Positions 16,757-24,993 of a stretch of 39,881 bases of DNA are shown in pieces. Within the stretch, counting starts at the first letter, position 1. Each line of letters opens with the position of its first letter. The translations under genes and the position numbers were made by a program. This DNA is from Lachnospiraceae bacterium (GTDB lineage: Bacteria > Bacillota > Clostridia > Lachnospirales > Lachnospiraceae): positions 1-39,881 of the forward strand of contig JAFYDI010000018.1 of assembly GCA_017544835.1 (NCBI GenBank), given 5' to 3'. The notes beneath the pieces were generated by a model. That model had not been told where the DNA came from and did no database searches. It saw nothing but the letters and a program-made list of their open reading frames with translations.

Positions 16757-18037
16757 TTATACCTCTTCGATAGCCTTGCCTATATCCGTTCTCATGTATT
16801 TATTCGCAAAAGAAACCCACTTGGTAGCCTCATATGCCTTGGCACGAGCCTCCTTAAGTGTAGCGCCCGTAGCGGTTACGCCGAGCACTCTTCCGCCGTT
16901 TGTAACAATCTTGCCTGCCTCGTTAAACTTTGTGCCGGCATGGAAGCAATAATAATCATCCTTGCCCTCAAAGTTTTCAAGGCCTGTTATCTCAAAGCCT
17001 TTCTCGTAAGAAAGCGGATATCCGTCGCTTGCAAGCACTACGCAAACCGCAGCATTGTCTGCAAACTTCAAATCGATATCGTTTAACCTTCCGTCGATGC
17101 ATGCTTCCATTACATCGATTATATCACTTTCCATGCGGGTAAGTACCACCTGAGCCTCGGGGTCGCCGAAACGAGCGTTGAACTCAAGCACTCTCGGTCC
17201 CTTGGGGGTAAGCATGAGTCCGAAGAAGATAACTCCCTTAAACTCTCTTCCCTCAGCCTTCATGGCATCAACCGTACGCTGGTATATATTCTCCTTACAG
17301 AACTTATCTACCTCTTCGGTATAGAAAGGACTCGGTGAAAAGTTTCCCATACCGCCGGTATTTAAGCCTTCGTCATTGTCCTTGGCACGCTTGTGATCCT
17401 GCGCGGAGGACATAGTCTTTATGGTATTGCCGTCGACAAAAGAAAGAACGGACACCTCTCTGCCTGTCATAAACTCTTCGATTACGAGTCTGTTGCCTGC
17501 AGAACCGAACTTCTTGTCAAGCATTATCTCCTTAACGCCTGCTTTAGCCTCAGCTAAAGTGTTGCAGATTAATACGCCCTTACCAAGAGCGAGGCCGTCT
17601 GCTTTTAACACGATGGGCATATCGGCGCTCTCAAGATATTTAATGGCGTCATCCGCATTGTCGAAAGTCTCATAAGCTGCGGTAGGAATGTTGTATTTCT
17701 TCATAAGGTCCTTGGAGAAAGCCTTGCTTCCCTCCAAAATGGCTGCGTTCTTACGAGGGCCGAAAGCGCGTATTCCACGGGCTTCAAGTACATCCACAAG
17801 ACCGCCTACAAGGGGATCGTCGGGTCCCACAATTACAAGGTCAACAGCCTTTTTGACCGCAAAATCTGCGATTTTGTCAAAGTCCATAACCTTAATATCC
17901 ACGCATTCCGCAATCGCCGCAATTCCCGCATTGCCGGGAGCCGCATAAATCTTGGAAACTCTTTTTGATTTGTTAACGCTTGTGGCAATGGCATGCTCTC
18001 TGCCGCCGCTTCCCACAATAAGCACTGTCATACCCAT
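16757..18037 (-). CDS. purD: Phosphoribosylamine-glycine ligase
   Basis: This 426-residue GAR synthetase joins glycine to phosphoribosylamine using ATP, the second step of purine synthesis. Family signs are the N-terminal VLIVGSGGREHAI, the ATP-grasp region with LKADGLALGKGV, and RFGDPEAQVVL near residue 290. Length is normal. GGAGG lies 8 nt before the first ATG; a second ATG two codons later is less well placed. It lies in the order purE-purM-purN-purD, with 33 bp between purN and purD. Confidence 0.98.
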   Translation of the reverse strand: MGMTVLIVGSGGREHAIATSVNKSKRVSKIYAAPGNAGIAAIAECVDIKVMDFDKIADFAVKKAVDLVIVGPDDPLVGGLVDVLEARGIRAFGPRKNAAILEGSKAFSKDLMKKYNIPTAAYETFDNADDAIKYLESADMPIVLKADGLALGKGVLICNTLAEAKAGVKEIMLDKKFGSAGNRLVIEEFMTGREVSVLSFVDGNTIKTMSSAQDHKRAKDNDEGLNTGGMGNFSPSPFYTEEVDKFCKENIYQRTVDAMKAEGREFKGVIFFGLMLTPKGPRVLEFNARFGDPEAQVVLTRMESDIIDVMEACIDGRLNDIDLKFADNAAVCVVLASDGYPLSYEKGFEITGLENFEGKDDYYCFHAGTKFNEAGKIVTNGGRVLGVTATGATLKEARAKAYEATKWVSFANKYMRTDIGKAIEEV

Positions 18038-18070
18038 GGTACTATCCTCCTATACATTCGGAGACTGTCG

Positions 18071-18670
18071 TCATCCTATCTGAAGCTCACCCGCTACAAT
18101 CTTTCGAACCGTCTCGGGAAGTATAATCCACTCCGCCTGCTCCATGACTCTCTTCTGAAGAATCTCGGGAGTATCGCCGTCCTCGACGCATACTGCCTTC
18201 TGGGCAATAATCTTGCCGGTATCGATACCTTCATCCACAAAATGCACCGTGGCACCCGTCACCTTAACGCCGCGGGCAAGCACACCTTCATGCACCTTAA
18301 GTCCATAGTACCCCTTTCCGCAAAAAGAAGGTATTAAGGAAGGATGAATATTTATTATTCTATTCTTAAATTCTCTGATTACGCATACCGGAACGTTTAC
18401 AAGGAAGCCTGCAAGCACGATAAGCTCTGGCTTACAATCCTTAAGTCCCTGAAGCAAAGCCTCGTTAAAGGCTTCTCTGTCGGGGAAAGTCTTAGGAGAT
18501 ATGCACACTGCTTCAATACCGCGGTTCTTCGCTCTCTCTAAGGCAAAAGCACCCGGATTGTTGCTGATGACACGCACAATCTCCGCACCGGGAATCCTGC
18601 CCGCATCAATAGCATCGAATATCGCCTGAAGATTCGTACCGCCGCCGGATACGCATACACAAATTCTCAT
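18071..18670 (-). CDS. purN: Phosphoribosylglycinamide formyltransferase
   Basis: This 199-residue folate-dependent GAR transformylase catalyses the third step of purine synthesis. Landmarks are the N-terminal ICVCVSGGGTNLQAI, NIHPSLIPSF with the catalytic Asn-His pair, and GATVHFVDEGIDTG with the catalytic Asp. The ATG at 18670 is chosen because GGAGC lies 8 nt upstream. A TTG two codons earlier would be only about 2 nt from that site. The gap to purM is 20 bp. Confidence 0.97.
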   Translation of the reverse strand: MRICVCVSGGGTNLQAIFDAIDAGRIPGAEIVRVISNNPGAFALERAKNRGIEAVCISPKTFPDREAFNEALLQGLKDCKPELIVLAGFLVNVPVCVIREFKNRIINIHPSLIPSFCGKGYYGLKVHEGVLARGVKVTGATVHFVDEGIDTGKIIAQKAVCVEDGDTPEILQKRVMEQAEWIILPETVRKIVAGELQIG

Positions 18671-18690
18671 AAACAAATGCTCCTAACGGA

Positions 18691-19722
18691 TTAAATAAGC
18701 TTAACACCCTTCTCGCCGGAAATGGTCTTACCGATGATATAAGGGGTATCGCCTGCAGCCTTGATGGCAGCGATTGTATCTTCAACATCGTTCTTGTCCA
18801 CGCATACTACCATGCCGATGCCCATGTTGAAGGTGTTATACATCATTTCTTCGCTGATGTCGCCGGTCTTCTGAAGCATCTTAAAGATAGCGGGTACTTC
18901 ATAGCTGTCCTTCTCAACCTCTGCCACGATTCCGTCGGGAAGCATTCTCGGAATGTTCTCATAGAAGCCGCCGCCTGTGATATGGCTGCACCCCTTAACG
19001 GTTACGCCGTATTCCTTAATGCTCTTTAAAGCTCTTACATAGATTCTGGTAGGCTCAATCAATGCCTCTCCGAGAGTCTTGCCAAGTTCCTCATAATAAG
19101 TGTTAAGGCTGTCGGTTGTCATCTCAAATACTTTTCTCACAAGAGAAAATCCGTTGGAATGAACACCTGTCGAAGCCATTCCTATAAGTACGTCACCGGG
19201 CAAAATATTCTCGCCGGTAATCAAATCTTTTCTGTCTACCACACCTACGGAGAATCCCGCAAGGTCGTATTCATCCTCAGGCATAAGTCCGGGATGCTCT
19301 GCAGTCTCACCGCCGATGAGTGCACAGCCCGACTGTCTGCAGCCTTCAGCCACACCGCCTACAATTGTCGCAATCTTCTCGGGATAATTCTTACCGCATG
19401 CTATATAGTCAAGGAAAAACAAAGGCTCGCCGCCTGCGCAGGCTACGTCGTTAACACACATTGCAACAGCATCGATTCCGATGGTATCGTGCTTGTCAAG
19501 AAGGAATGCAAGCTTAACCTTGGTACCGCATCCGTCTGTTCCCGAAAGAAGTACCGGGTCCTCCATATCCTTAATGCTGTCAAGGGAAAAGGCTCCCGAA
19601 AATCCGCCGATTCCTCCCAAAACTTCGGGTCTGAAGGTACTCTTAACCGCCGCCTTCATAAGCTCCACGGATTTGTAACCGGCTTCGATGTCAACTCCCG
19701 CGTTCTTGTAATCAAGTCCCAT
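18691..19722 (-). CDS. purM: Phosphoribosylformylglycinamidine cyclo-ligase (AIR synthetase)
   Basis: This 343-residue enzyme closes the imidazole ring in the fifth purine step. Recognisable segments are the N-terminal YKNAGVDIEAGYKSVELMK, LLSGTDGCGTKVKLAF, GGETAEHPGLM and HITGGGFYENIPRML. Length is normal. Shine-Dalgarno AAGGAG lies 7 nt before ATG, and the gene starts 14 bp after purE stops, within one operon. Confidence 0.98.
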   Translation of the reverse strand: MGLDYKNAGVDIEAGYKSVELMKAAVKSTFRPEVLGGIGGFSGAFSLDSIKDMEDPVLLSGTDGCGTKVKLAFLLDKHDTIGIDAVAMCVNDVACAGGEPLFFLDYIACGKNYPEKIATIVGGVAEGCRQSGCALIGGETAEHPGLMPEDEYDLAGFSVGVVDRKDLITGENILPGDVLIGMASTGVHSNGFSLVRKVFEMTTDSLNTYYEELGKTLGEALIEPTRIYVRALKSIKEYGVTVKGCSHITGGGFYENIPRMLPDGIVAEVEKDSYEVPAIFKMLQKTGDISEEMMYNTFNMGIGMVVCVDKNDVEDTIAAIKAAGDTPYIIGKTISGEKGVKLI

Positions 19723-19736
19723 AACGTTTCTCCTTG

Positions 19737-20243
19737 TTATTTGCTGTAGTTTTTGTAGCCGTTTTCCTGAAGGTTAGCATCCTTTTTCTCAACGGCTTCT
19801 TTCATTTTCTGAGTGTAATCTTTGAGTTTATTTAAGAGGCCCGCATCACTTACCGCAAGCATCTTAACAGCGAGAAGTCCCGCATTCTGACCTCCGTTAA
19901 TGGCTACGGTGGCAACGGGAATGCCGCTTGGCATCTGGACGATTGAATATAAAGAATCCTTGCCGCCAAGGCTTGTGGTATGCATAGGAATACCGATAAC
20001 CGGCATAGGGAAAATAGCCGCGCACATACCGGGCAGATGAGCTGCCATGCCTGCGCCTGCGATAATCACCTTAACGCCTCGCTCCTCTGCGGTCTTGGCG
20101 TATTCGAAAAATGTGTCGGGCTCTCTGTGAGCCGAAATGATGCGCATCTCGTAAGAAATGCCGAACTCTTCGAGTATGTCTGCGGCCTTGGCCATTACAG
20201 GCATATCGGAGTCGCTTCCCATAACGATGGATACTGTAGCCAT
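19737..20243 (-). CDS. purE: 5-(carboxyamino)imidazole ribonucleotide mutase
   Basis: This 168-residue class I PurE begins with VSIVMGSDSDMPVM, the CAIR-binding loop, and has SAHREPD with the catalytic His and AGAGMAAHLPG. The start at 20243 is preferred over a longer frame from 20306 because AAAGGAC lies just upstream and family members begin here. Class I PurE normally works with PurK, which is not in the window. It is the first purine gene of the run, and only a 37-bp gap separates it from the small membrane-protein gene. Confidence 0.97.
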   Translation of the reverse strand: MATVSIVMGSDSDMPVMAKAADILEEFGISYEMRIISAHREPDTFFEYAKTAEERGVKVIIAGAGMAAHLPGMCAAIFPMPVIGIPMHTTSLGGKDSLYSIVQMPSGIPVATVAINGGQNAGLLAVKMLAVSDAGLLNKLKDYTQKMKEAVEKKDANLQENGYKNYSK

Positions 20244-20280
20244 ATCAATGTCCTTTCGTAAACCGTGTGCTCTGACGCAG

Positions 20281-20598
20281 TCAGATTCCAGCGTACAGAA
20301 TTGCACTCACTATCAGCACATTCACCACATTCCACCCGATTCCGATATACGAAAACAGATAGAACTTATCGGGCTCTGACTTGCCGAGCGCGCCAAGGAT
20401 AATCCCAGCCGCCGCAAAAATGGTGCAAAGAAAAGCCGTAGCACCGAAGGATCCTCCCACTTCTCCCCTTCTTGCATATGACGTAATAATCACAAGCATT
20501 AAAAAGATAAAAGAAAGAACCGCGAGAATAGTGGAAAAAATACCCTTCTCCGTATGCTTTTTGTCAGAATAGATGTATTTGTGCTGTTTCTTTTTCAT
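20281..20598 (-). CDS. Small integral membrane protein, DUF6142-like
   Basis: This 105-residue protein starts with a Lys-rich segment including IYSDKKHTEKG. About three hydrophobic helices follow (roughly 22-43, 50-70 and 80-104). It resembles the small membrane proteins of Lachnospiraceae called DUF6142; I recognise the pattern but not a function. A promoter lies so close to the ATG that the mRNA may have almost no leader, and no Shine-Dalgarno is visible. It sits first in the apparent transcript leading into purE. Confidence 0.7.
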   Translation of the reverse strand: MKKKQHKYIYSDKKHTEKGIFSTILAVLSFIFLMLVIITSYARRGEVGGSFGATAFLCTIFAAAGIILGALGKSEPDKFYLFSYIGIGWNVVNVLIVSAILYAGI

Positions 20599-20608
20599 AA
20601 CAATAAAT

Positions 20609-20637
20609 ATTCTATATTCTATTTAGGCCCGTGACAA
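20609..20637 (-). promoter_or_regulatory. Promoter for the small membrane protein and purine genes
   Basis: TTGTCA (20632-20637), a 17-bp spacer and TAGAAT (20609-20614) lie on the minus strand. Only 10 bp separate the -10 from the ATG at 20598, so the predicted leader is about 3 nt. Confidence 0.5.
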
Positions 20638-20660
20638 TGAGAAATTGCACGAAATACGCT

Positions 20661-21335
20661 TTAAACTGCGCCGTATTCCTTGTAATATGCGTCAATTGCC
20701 GCTGCGATTTCGTCATTGATTACCACGCGACCTTTAACCTCGCGGTTGGTAAGATGTTCTTTAACCTCAGCCATGGTAACGATAGCTGCGGTATCAAATC
20801 CGTACAGATCCTTAATCTCGTCAAGCGCGCACTTGGTGCCCTGACCTCTCTCCATTCTGTTAAGAGAAACCATAAGGCCGAGAATCTCGACATTGGCCTG
20901 TGCTCTGATAATGGGGAAGGTCTCCTCGATAGACTTACCGGAAGTGGTAACGTCTTCGATAATTACAACTCTGTCGCCGTCCTTAAGCTTGGAGCCAAGA
21001 AGGATGCCTGTGTCGCCGTGGTCCTTAACTTCCTTACGATTTGAGCAGTATCTTATCTCCTTACCGTATAACTTGGAAAAAGCAATTACCGTTGCAACAG
21101 ATAACGGAATACCCTTGTATGCGGGTCCGAAGAGCACATCGAAGTCTGTGCCGAACTTGTCATGAATGGCCTTGGCATAGTACTCACCGAGCCTCATAAG
21201 CTGTGAGCCTGTTACATATGCGCCCGCATTCATAAAGAAAGGGCTCTTACGACCGCTCTTTAATGTGAAGTCTCCGAACTTAAGAACATCGGCCTCCACC
21301 ATAAATTCAATAAATTCCTGCTTGTAGCTTTCCAT
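20661..21335 (-). CDS. pyrE: Orotate phosphoribosyltransferase
   Basis: This 224-residue enzyme converts orotate and PRPP to OMP. It shows the PRPP-binding motif in RVVIIEDVTTSGKSIEE, and FGPAYKGIPLSVATVIAF and NAGAYVTGSQL as in the longer PyrE family. The start at 21335 is chosen because GAGAGG lies a few bases upstream; an in-frame start at 21350 lacks a site. It follows pyrF by 23 bp and the two form an operon. Confidence 0.97.
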   Translation of the reverse strand: MESYKQEFIEFMVEADVLKFGDFTLKSGRKSPFFMNAGAYVTGSQLMRLGEYYAKAIHDKFGTDFDVLFGPAYKGIPLSVATVIAFSKLYGKEIRYCSNRKEVKDHGDTGILLGSKLKDGDRVVIIEDVTTSGKSIEETFPIIRAQANVEILGLMVSLNRMERGQGTKCALDEIKDLYGFDTAAIVTMAEVKEHLTNREVKGRVVINDEIAAAIDAYYKEYGAV

Positions 21336-21358
21336 AATGTATCCTCTCAATGTACCTA

Positions 21359-22276
21359 TTAGAAAATTCTGTTGATATCTTCTCTCATGTCGATAACTGC
21401 CTGACGAGCCGCATCTGCGTAGCCTGTCTCGCCAAAGGACTTGTATTTCTCCTGCTGGTAAGCAGCGATGATGCCTCTTGAAGAGTTAACGATTGCGCCA
21501 AGACCGTCTTCGTTAAAGAAAGGTCTCAACCCGTCTGCTGTACCGCCCTGTGCGCCGTAACCGGGTACCAGGATGTAAGCCTTGGGCATAACCTTTCTCA
21601 TTGCAGCACCCATTTCGGGATAGGTAGCGCCTACCACTGCACCTACATAGCTGTAAGAATCGCCCATGAGGTCAGCGCCCCACTCGGCTACCTTCATGGC
21701 TACCTGCTCGTATAAGGGCTTACCGTCTATTAATCTGTCCTGGAACTCGCCTGAGCTGGGATTGGATGTCTTAACAAGTACGAAAATGCCCTTTTTCTCC
21801 TTGCGGCATACGTCCATGAAGGGCTTGATGCCGTCGATTCCAAGGTAAGGGTTAACGGTTGCGAAGTCCTCGCCGAAGCCTTCGTACTTAACACCTTCTA
21901 TCTCTACGCCGGAGAGATGACCAACCGCGTAAGCTTCGCTTGTGGAGCCGATATCGCCGCGCTTAATGTCGCCAAGGACGATGAGTCCCTTGCTGTGGCA
22001 GTAGTCAACGGTTTCCTTAAATGCTAAAACGCCTTCTACGCCGAACTGTTCGTACATGGCAATCTGAGGCTTAACGCAGGGTACTAAGTCTGCTATAGCA
22101 TCTACAATGCCCTTATTGTATTCTACAATTGCCCTTGCGGCACCTGTAAGATTGGCGCCATACTCCTTAAAATTCTTCTCCTTAAGGTAGTTAGGCATAA
22201 GCTTAAGAGTCGGATCGAGTCCTACTACTATGGGAGCGTTTGTTGCCTTGATACGCTCGACAAGTTTGTTAATCAT
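21359..22276 (-). CDS. pyrF: Orotidine 5'-phosphate decarboxylase, type 2
   Basis: This 305-residue enzyme decarboxylates OMP to UMP. The catalytic DxKxxD array is in VLGDIKRGDIGS. The length and the N-terminal NAPIVVGLDPTLKLMPNYL put it in the longer PyrF subfamily. Shine-Dalgarno GGAGG lies 6 nt before ATG. Only 40 bp separate its start from the nrdD terminator hairpin, so its promoter is not obvious; read-through from nrdD is possible. Confidence 0.97.
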   Translation of the reverse strand: MINKLVERIKATNAPIVVGLDPTLKLMPNYLKEKNFKEYGANLTGAARAIVEYNKGIVDAIADLVPCVKPQIAMYEQFGVEGVLAFKETVDYCHSKGLIVLGDIKRGDIGSTSEAYAVGHLSGVEIEGVKYEGFGEDFATVNPYLGIDGIKPFMDVCRKEKKGIFVLVKTSNPSSGEFQDRLIDGKPLYEQVAMKVAEWGADLMGDSYSYVGAVVGATYPEMGAAMRKVMPKAYILVPGYGAQGGTADGLRPFFNEDGLGAIVNSSRGIIAAYQQEKYKSFGETGYADAARQAVIDMREDINRIF

Positions 22277-22311
22277 CTGGTTCCTCCGTATGTATCATTC
22301 TGGGTAAACTT

Positions 22312-22343
22312 TAAAAAAGGAGGTTGATTATCTCAACCTCCTT
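22312..22343 (-). terminator. Terminator of nrdD
   Basis: A perfect 11-bp stem (22317-22327 with 22333-22343) has a 5-nt loop and six T residues on the minus strand. It separates nrdD from pyrF. Confidence 0.85.
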
Positions 22344-22347
22344 ATAT

Positions 22348-24735
22348 TTATACTGTAACATGCGCCTCGGTTTCAACATATTTTTTGATATTGGAGGCAT
22401 TTACGTATTTCTTGAACTCTCCTTTATCAACCACCACAAGAGTCGGCGCCTGCATGATTCGGTATCTTTCCACAAGCTCGCGATTCTCTTCGGCATCAAT
22501 CAGAATGTAGTCGATTCCTTCAAGCATTTCCTTGGCAAGCTTACAGTTCGGGCAGGTCTTGGTAGTGAAGAGGTACTTAACATTAACGGGTTCCTCTACG
22601 CTTACCTCCTGATTCTCGTCGGCTGAAATCTTGACAATTCTGCTTACAGGTCTCTTAAGGGAGGAATTGGCTATATCGTAGGTCTTACGATTGGTGTATT
22701 CCTGAGCCTTACCGTCGTTCCAGTTCTGAACGGGTCTGTAGTAACCTGTTATACGGCTGTAAACCTCTGTGGTCTCACCACAGAAAGGACAAACCTTCTT
22801 CTCACCTGCGAGATATCCGTGATTCTTACAGATAGAATATGTAGGTGAAAGTGTATAGTAAGGAAGCTTGTAATTGTCTGCAATTGTCTTAACCAGGTTA
22901 GCCGCTGCCTTCCAGTCGGGAAGCTTCTCACCGAGGAACGCATGGAATACGGTTCCTGAAGTGTAAAGTGTCTGAAGCTCGTCCTGAATGTCGAGAGCAT
23001 CGAAGATGTCCGATGTAAACTCAACGGGAAGATGAGACGAATTGGTGTAGTAAGGTGTATCACCGGGCTTACCCGCGGTCTTGATGGCGGGCCATCTCTT
23101 CTTGTCGTGCTTGGCAAGTCTGTATGTGGTACTCTCGGCGGGAGTAGCCTCAAGGTTGTAAAGATCACCGTACTGCTGCTGGTACTCGGACAAGCGGTTA
23201 CGCATGTGATTTAAAACCTTCTTGGTAAACTCCTGAGTCTTAGGATCGGTCATGTCTGCCCTTAACCAATTAGCGTTAAGACCCACTTCGTTCATACCGA
23301 TAAGACCGATTGTCGAGAAGTGATTGTCAAATGTTCCGAGATATCTCTTGGTGTAAGGATACAAGCCTTCTTCAAGAAGCTTGGTAATTACGCCGCGCTT
23401 AATCTTAAGAGATCTTGCGGAGATATCCATTAATCTGTTAAGACGCTTAAAGAAGTCGTCTTCATTGGCTGAAAGATAAGCGATACGAGGCATGTTGATG
23501 GTAACAACGCCTACGGAACCTGTTGACTCACCCGAGCCAAAGAAACCGCCTGTCTTCTTACGAAGTTCTCTAAGGTCAAGTCTTAAACGGCAGCACATGG
23601 AACGAACGTCCGAAGGCTCCATATCGGAATTGATGTAGTTAGAGAAATAAGGTGTGCCGTATTTGGAGGTCATTTCGAAGAGAAGCTTGTTGTTCTCTGT
23701 CTCTGACCAGTCGAAGTCCTTGGTAATGGAATATGTGGGGATGGGATACTGGAATCCGCGTCCGTTGGCATCGCCTTCAACCATGGTCTCGATGAAGGCC
23801 TTGTTAATCATATCCATTTCTTTCTTACAATCTTTGTACTTAAATGCCTGAGGCTCGCCGCCCACGATTGCAGGAAGTTCTGCAAGGTCTGCGGGTACGG
23901 TCCAGTCTAAAGTAATGTTAGAGAAAGGAGCCTGAGTACCCCATCTTGAAGGAGTGTTAACGCCGTAAATAAAGGCTTCAATGCACTTCTTAACCTCGGG
24001 ATATGTAAGGTTATCAATCTTAACGAAGGGTGCAAGATAAGTATCGAAAGATGAGAAAGCCTGTGCGCCTGCCCATTCGTTCTGCATGATACCGAGGAAG
24101 TTAACCATCTGGTTGCAAAGTACGGACAAGTGTCTTGCGGGTGCGGAAGTAATCTTACCGGGAATACCGCCGAGGCCCTCTGTAATAAGCTGTTTTAAAG
24201 ACCATCCCGCACAGTAGCCTGTGAGCATGGAAAGGTCATGTATATGAATGTCGGCGTTTCTGTGCGCCTCTGCGATTTCGTCGTCATAGATTTCACTGAG
24301 CCAGTAATTCGCGGTAACGGCACCGGAGTTTGAAAGAATAAGGCCGCCTACGGAATACGTAACCGTGGAATTCTCTTTAACACGCCAGTCTTCAACCTTA
24401 ACATAGCTGTTGACCACGTCTTTATAATCAAGGATGGTGGACTTCATCTCACGCATCTTTTCATGCTGCTTACGATAAAGAATATATGCCTTGGCAACCT
24501 CCGAATAGCCTGTCTGCTCAAGCACTCTCTCTACGCTGTCCTGGATATCCTCAACATGAATAGCGCCGTCTTTAACCTTGGACTGAAAATCTGCAGTAAC
24601 CCTTAAGGAAAGAAGGTCGATGATGTCGTTGGAATACTCCATCTCCGTTGCCACAAAAGCTTTCATAATGGCATCGCTGATCTTAGTAAGTGTAAAATCT
24701 GATGCAGTCCCGTCTCTCTTAATTACCTGATACAT
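22348..24735 (-). CDS. nrdD: Anaerobic ribonucleoside-triphosphate reductase with fused redoxin domain
   Basis: This 795-residue class III reductase makes deoxynucleotides without oxygen. The N-terminal ATP-cone (about 1-95) begins VIKRDGTASDFTLTKISDAI. A catalytic barrel follows, and the zinc-binding Cys set ends in CPFCGE (C649, C652). The glycyl-radical loop is RITGYYRP (G664). The last 78 residues form a glutaredoxin/thioredoxin-like domain with CPNC (C728, C731) and QAPTLVVV with the family cis-Pro, suggesting a built-in electron donor. The activase gene nrdG is not next to it. NrdR boxes lie upstream. Shine-Dalgarno AGGGAG is 11 nt from ATG. Confidence 0.96.
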   Translation of the reverse strand: MYQVIKRDGTASDFTLTKISDAIMKAFVATEMEYSNDIIDLLSLRVTADFQSKVKDGAIHVEDIQDSVERVLEQTGYSEVAKAYILYRKQHEKMREMKSTILDYKDVVNSYVKVEDWRVKENSTVTYSVGGLILSNSGAVTANYWLSEIYDDEIAEAHRNADIHIHDLSMLTGYCAGWSLKQLITEGLGGIPGKITSAPARHLSVLCNQMVNFLGIMQNEWAGAQAFSSFDTYLAPFVKIDNLTYPEVKKCIEAFIYGVNTPSRWGTQAPFSNITLDWTVPADLAELPAIVGGEPQAFKYKDCKKEMDMINKAFIETMVEGDANGRGFQYPIPTYSITKDFDWSETENNKLLFEMTSKYGTPYFSNYINSDMEPSDVRSMCCRLRLDLRELRKKTGGFFGSGESTGSVGVVTINMPRIAYLSANEDDFFKRLNRLMDISARSLKIKRGVITKLLEEGLYPYTKRYLGTFDNHFSTIGLIGMNEVGLNANWLRADMTDPKTQEFTKKVLNHMRNRLSEYQQQYGDLYNLEATPAESTTYRLAKHDKKRWPAIKTAGKPGDTPYYTNSSHLPVEFTSDIFDALDIQDELQTLYTSGTVFHAFLGEKLPDWKAAANLVKTIADNYKLPYYTLSPTYSICKNHGYLAGEKKVCPFCGETTEVYSRITGYYRPVQNWNDGKAQEYTNRKTYDIANSSLKRPVSRIVKISADENQEVSVEEPVNVKYLFTTKTCPNCKLAKEMLEGIDYILIDAEENRELVERYRIMQAPTLVVVDKGEFKKYVNASNIKKYVETEAHVTV

Positions 24736-24780
24736 TTTGGTTTATTCTCCCTTTTGTTTATTACCAAACCCCGTGCCTTT

Positions 24781-24809
24781 AGTGTATCAAAGTAGTCATT
24801 GAAAGTCAA
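24781..24809 (-). promoter_or_regulatory. nrdD promoter
   Basis: TTGACT (24804-24809), a 17-bp spacer and TACACT (24781-24786) lie on the minus strand, about 45 bp before the nrdD start and next to the NrdR boxes. Confidence 0.6.
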
Positions 24810-24817
24810 TTGAAAAA

Positions 24818-24865
24818 ACACAAAATATCGAGATTTTTATATTATGTAACCCCAATATCTTGTGT
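24818..24865. promoter_or_regulatory. Pair of NrdR boxes upstream of nrdD
   Basis: Two 16-bp sites, ACACAAAATATCGAGA (24818-24833) and CCCCAATATCTTGTGT (24850-24865), both fit the NrdR-box pattern. Their starts are 32 bp apart, about three helical turns, as known for NrdR sites. They lie upstream of the nrdD promoter and should let NrdR repress it when dATP is high. The nrdR gene itself is not in the window. Confidence 0.75.
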
Positions 24866-24966
24866 TTTTGTTGTCTGAAAACTATATGCAAATTTGAGTT
24901 TTTCCCGTGGTTGACACATCTTAATCAAACCGGTCAATTTTTAGGGAGGTTGACATAACAGAAACA

Positions 24967-24984
24967 CCCCACCATATAGTGGGG
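24967..24984 (-). terminator. Terminator of the TPR lipoprotein gene
   Basis: Stem CCCCAC/GTGGGG (24967-24972 and 24979-24984), followed on the minus strand by a short T-rich stretch. It lies 9 bp past the stop codon. Confidence 0.6.
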
Positions 24985-24993
24985 CGCCGGCAT

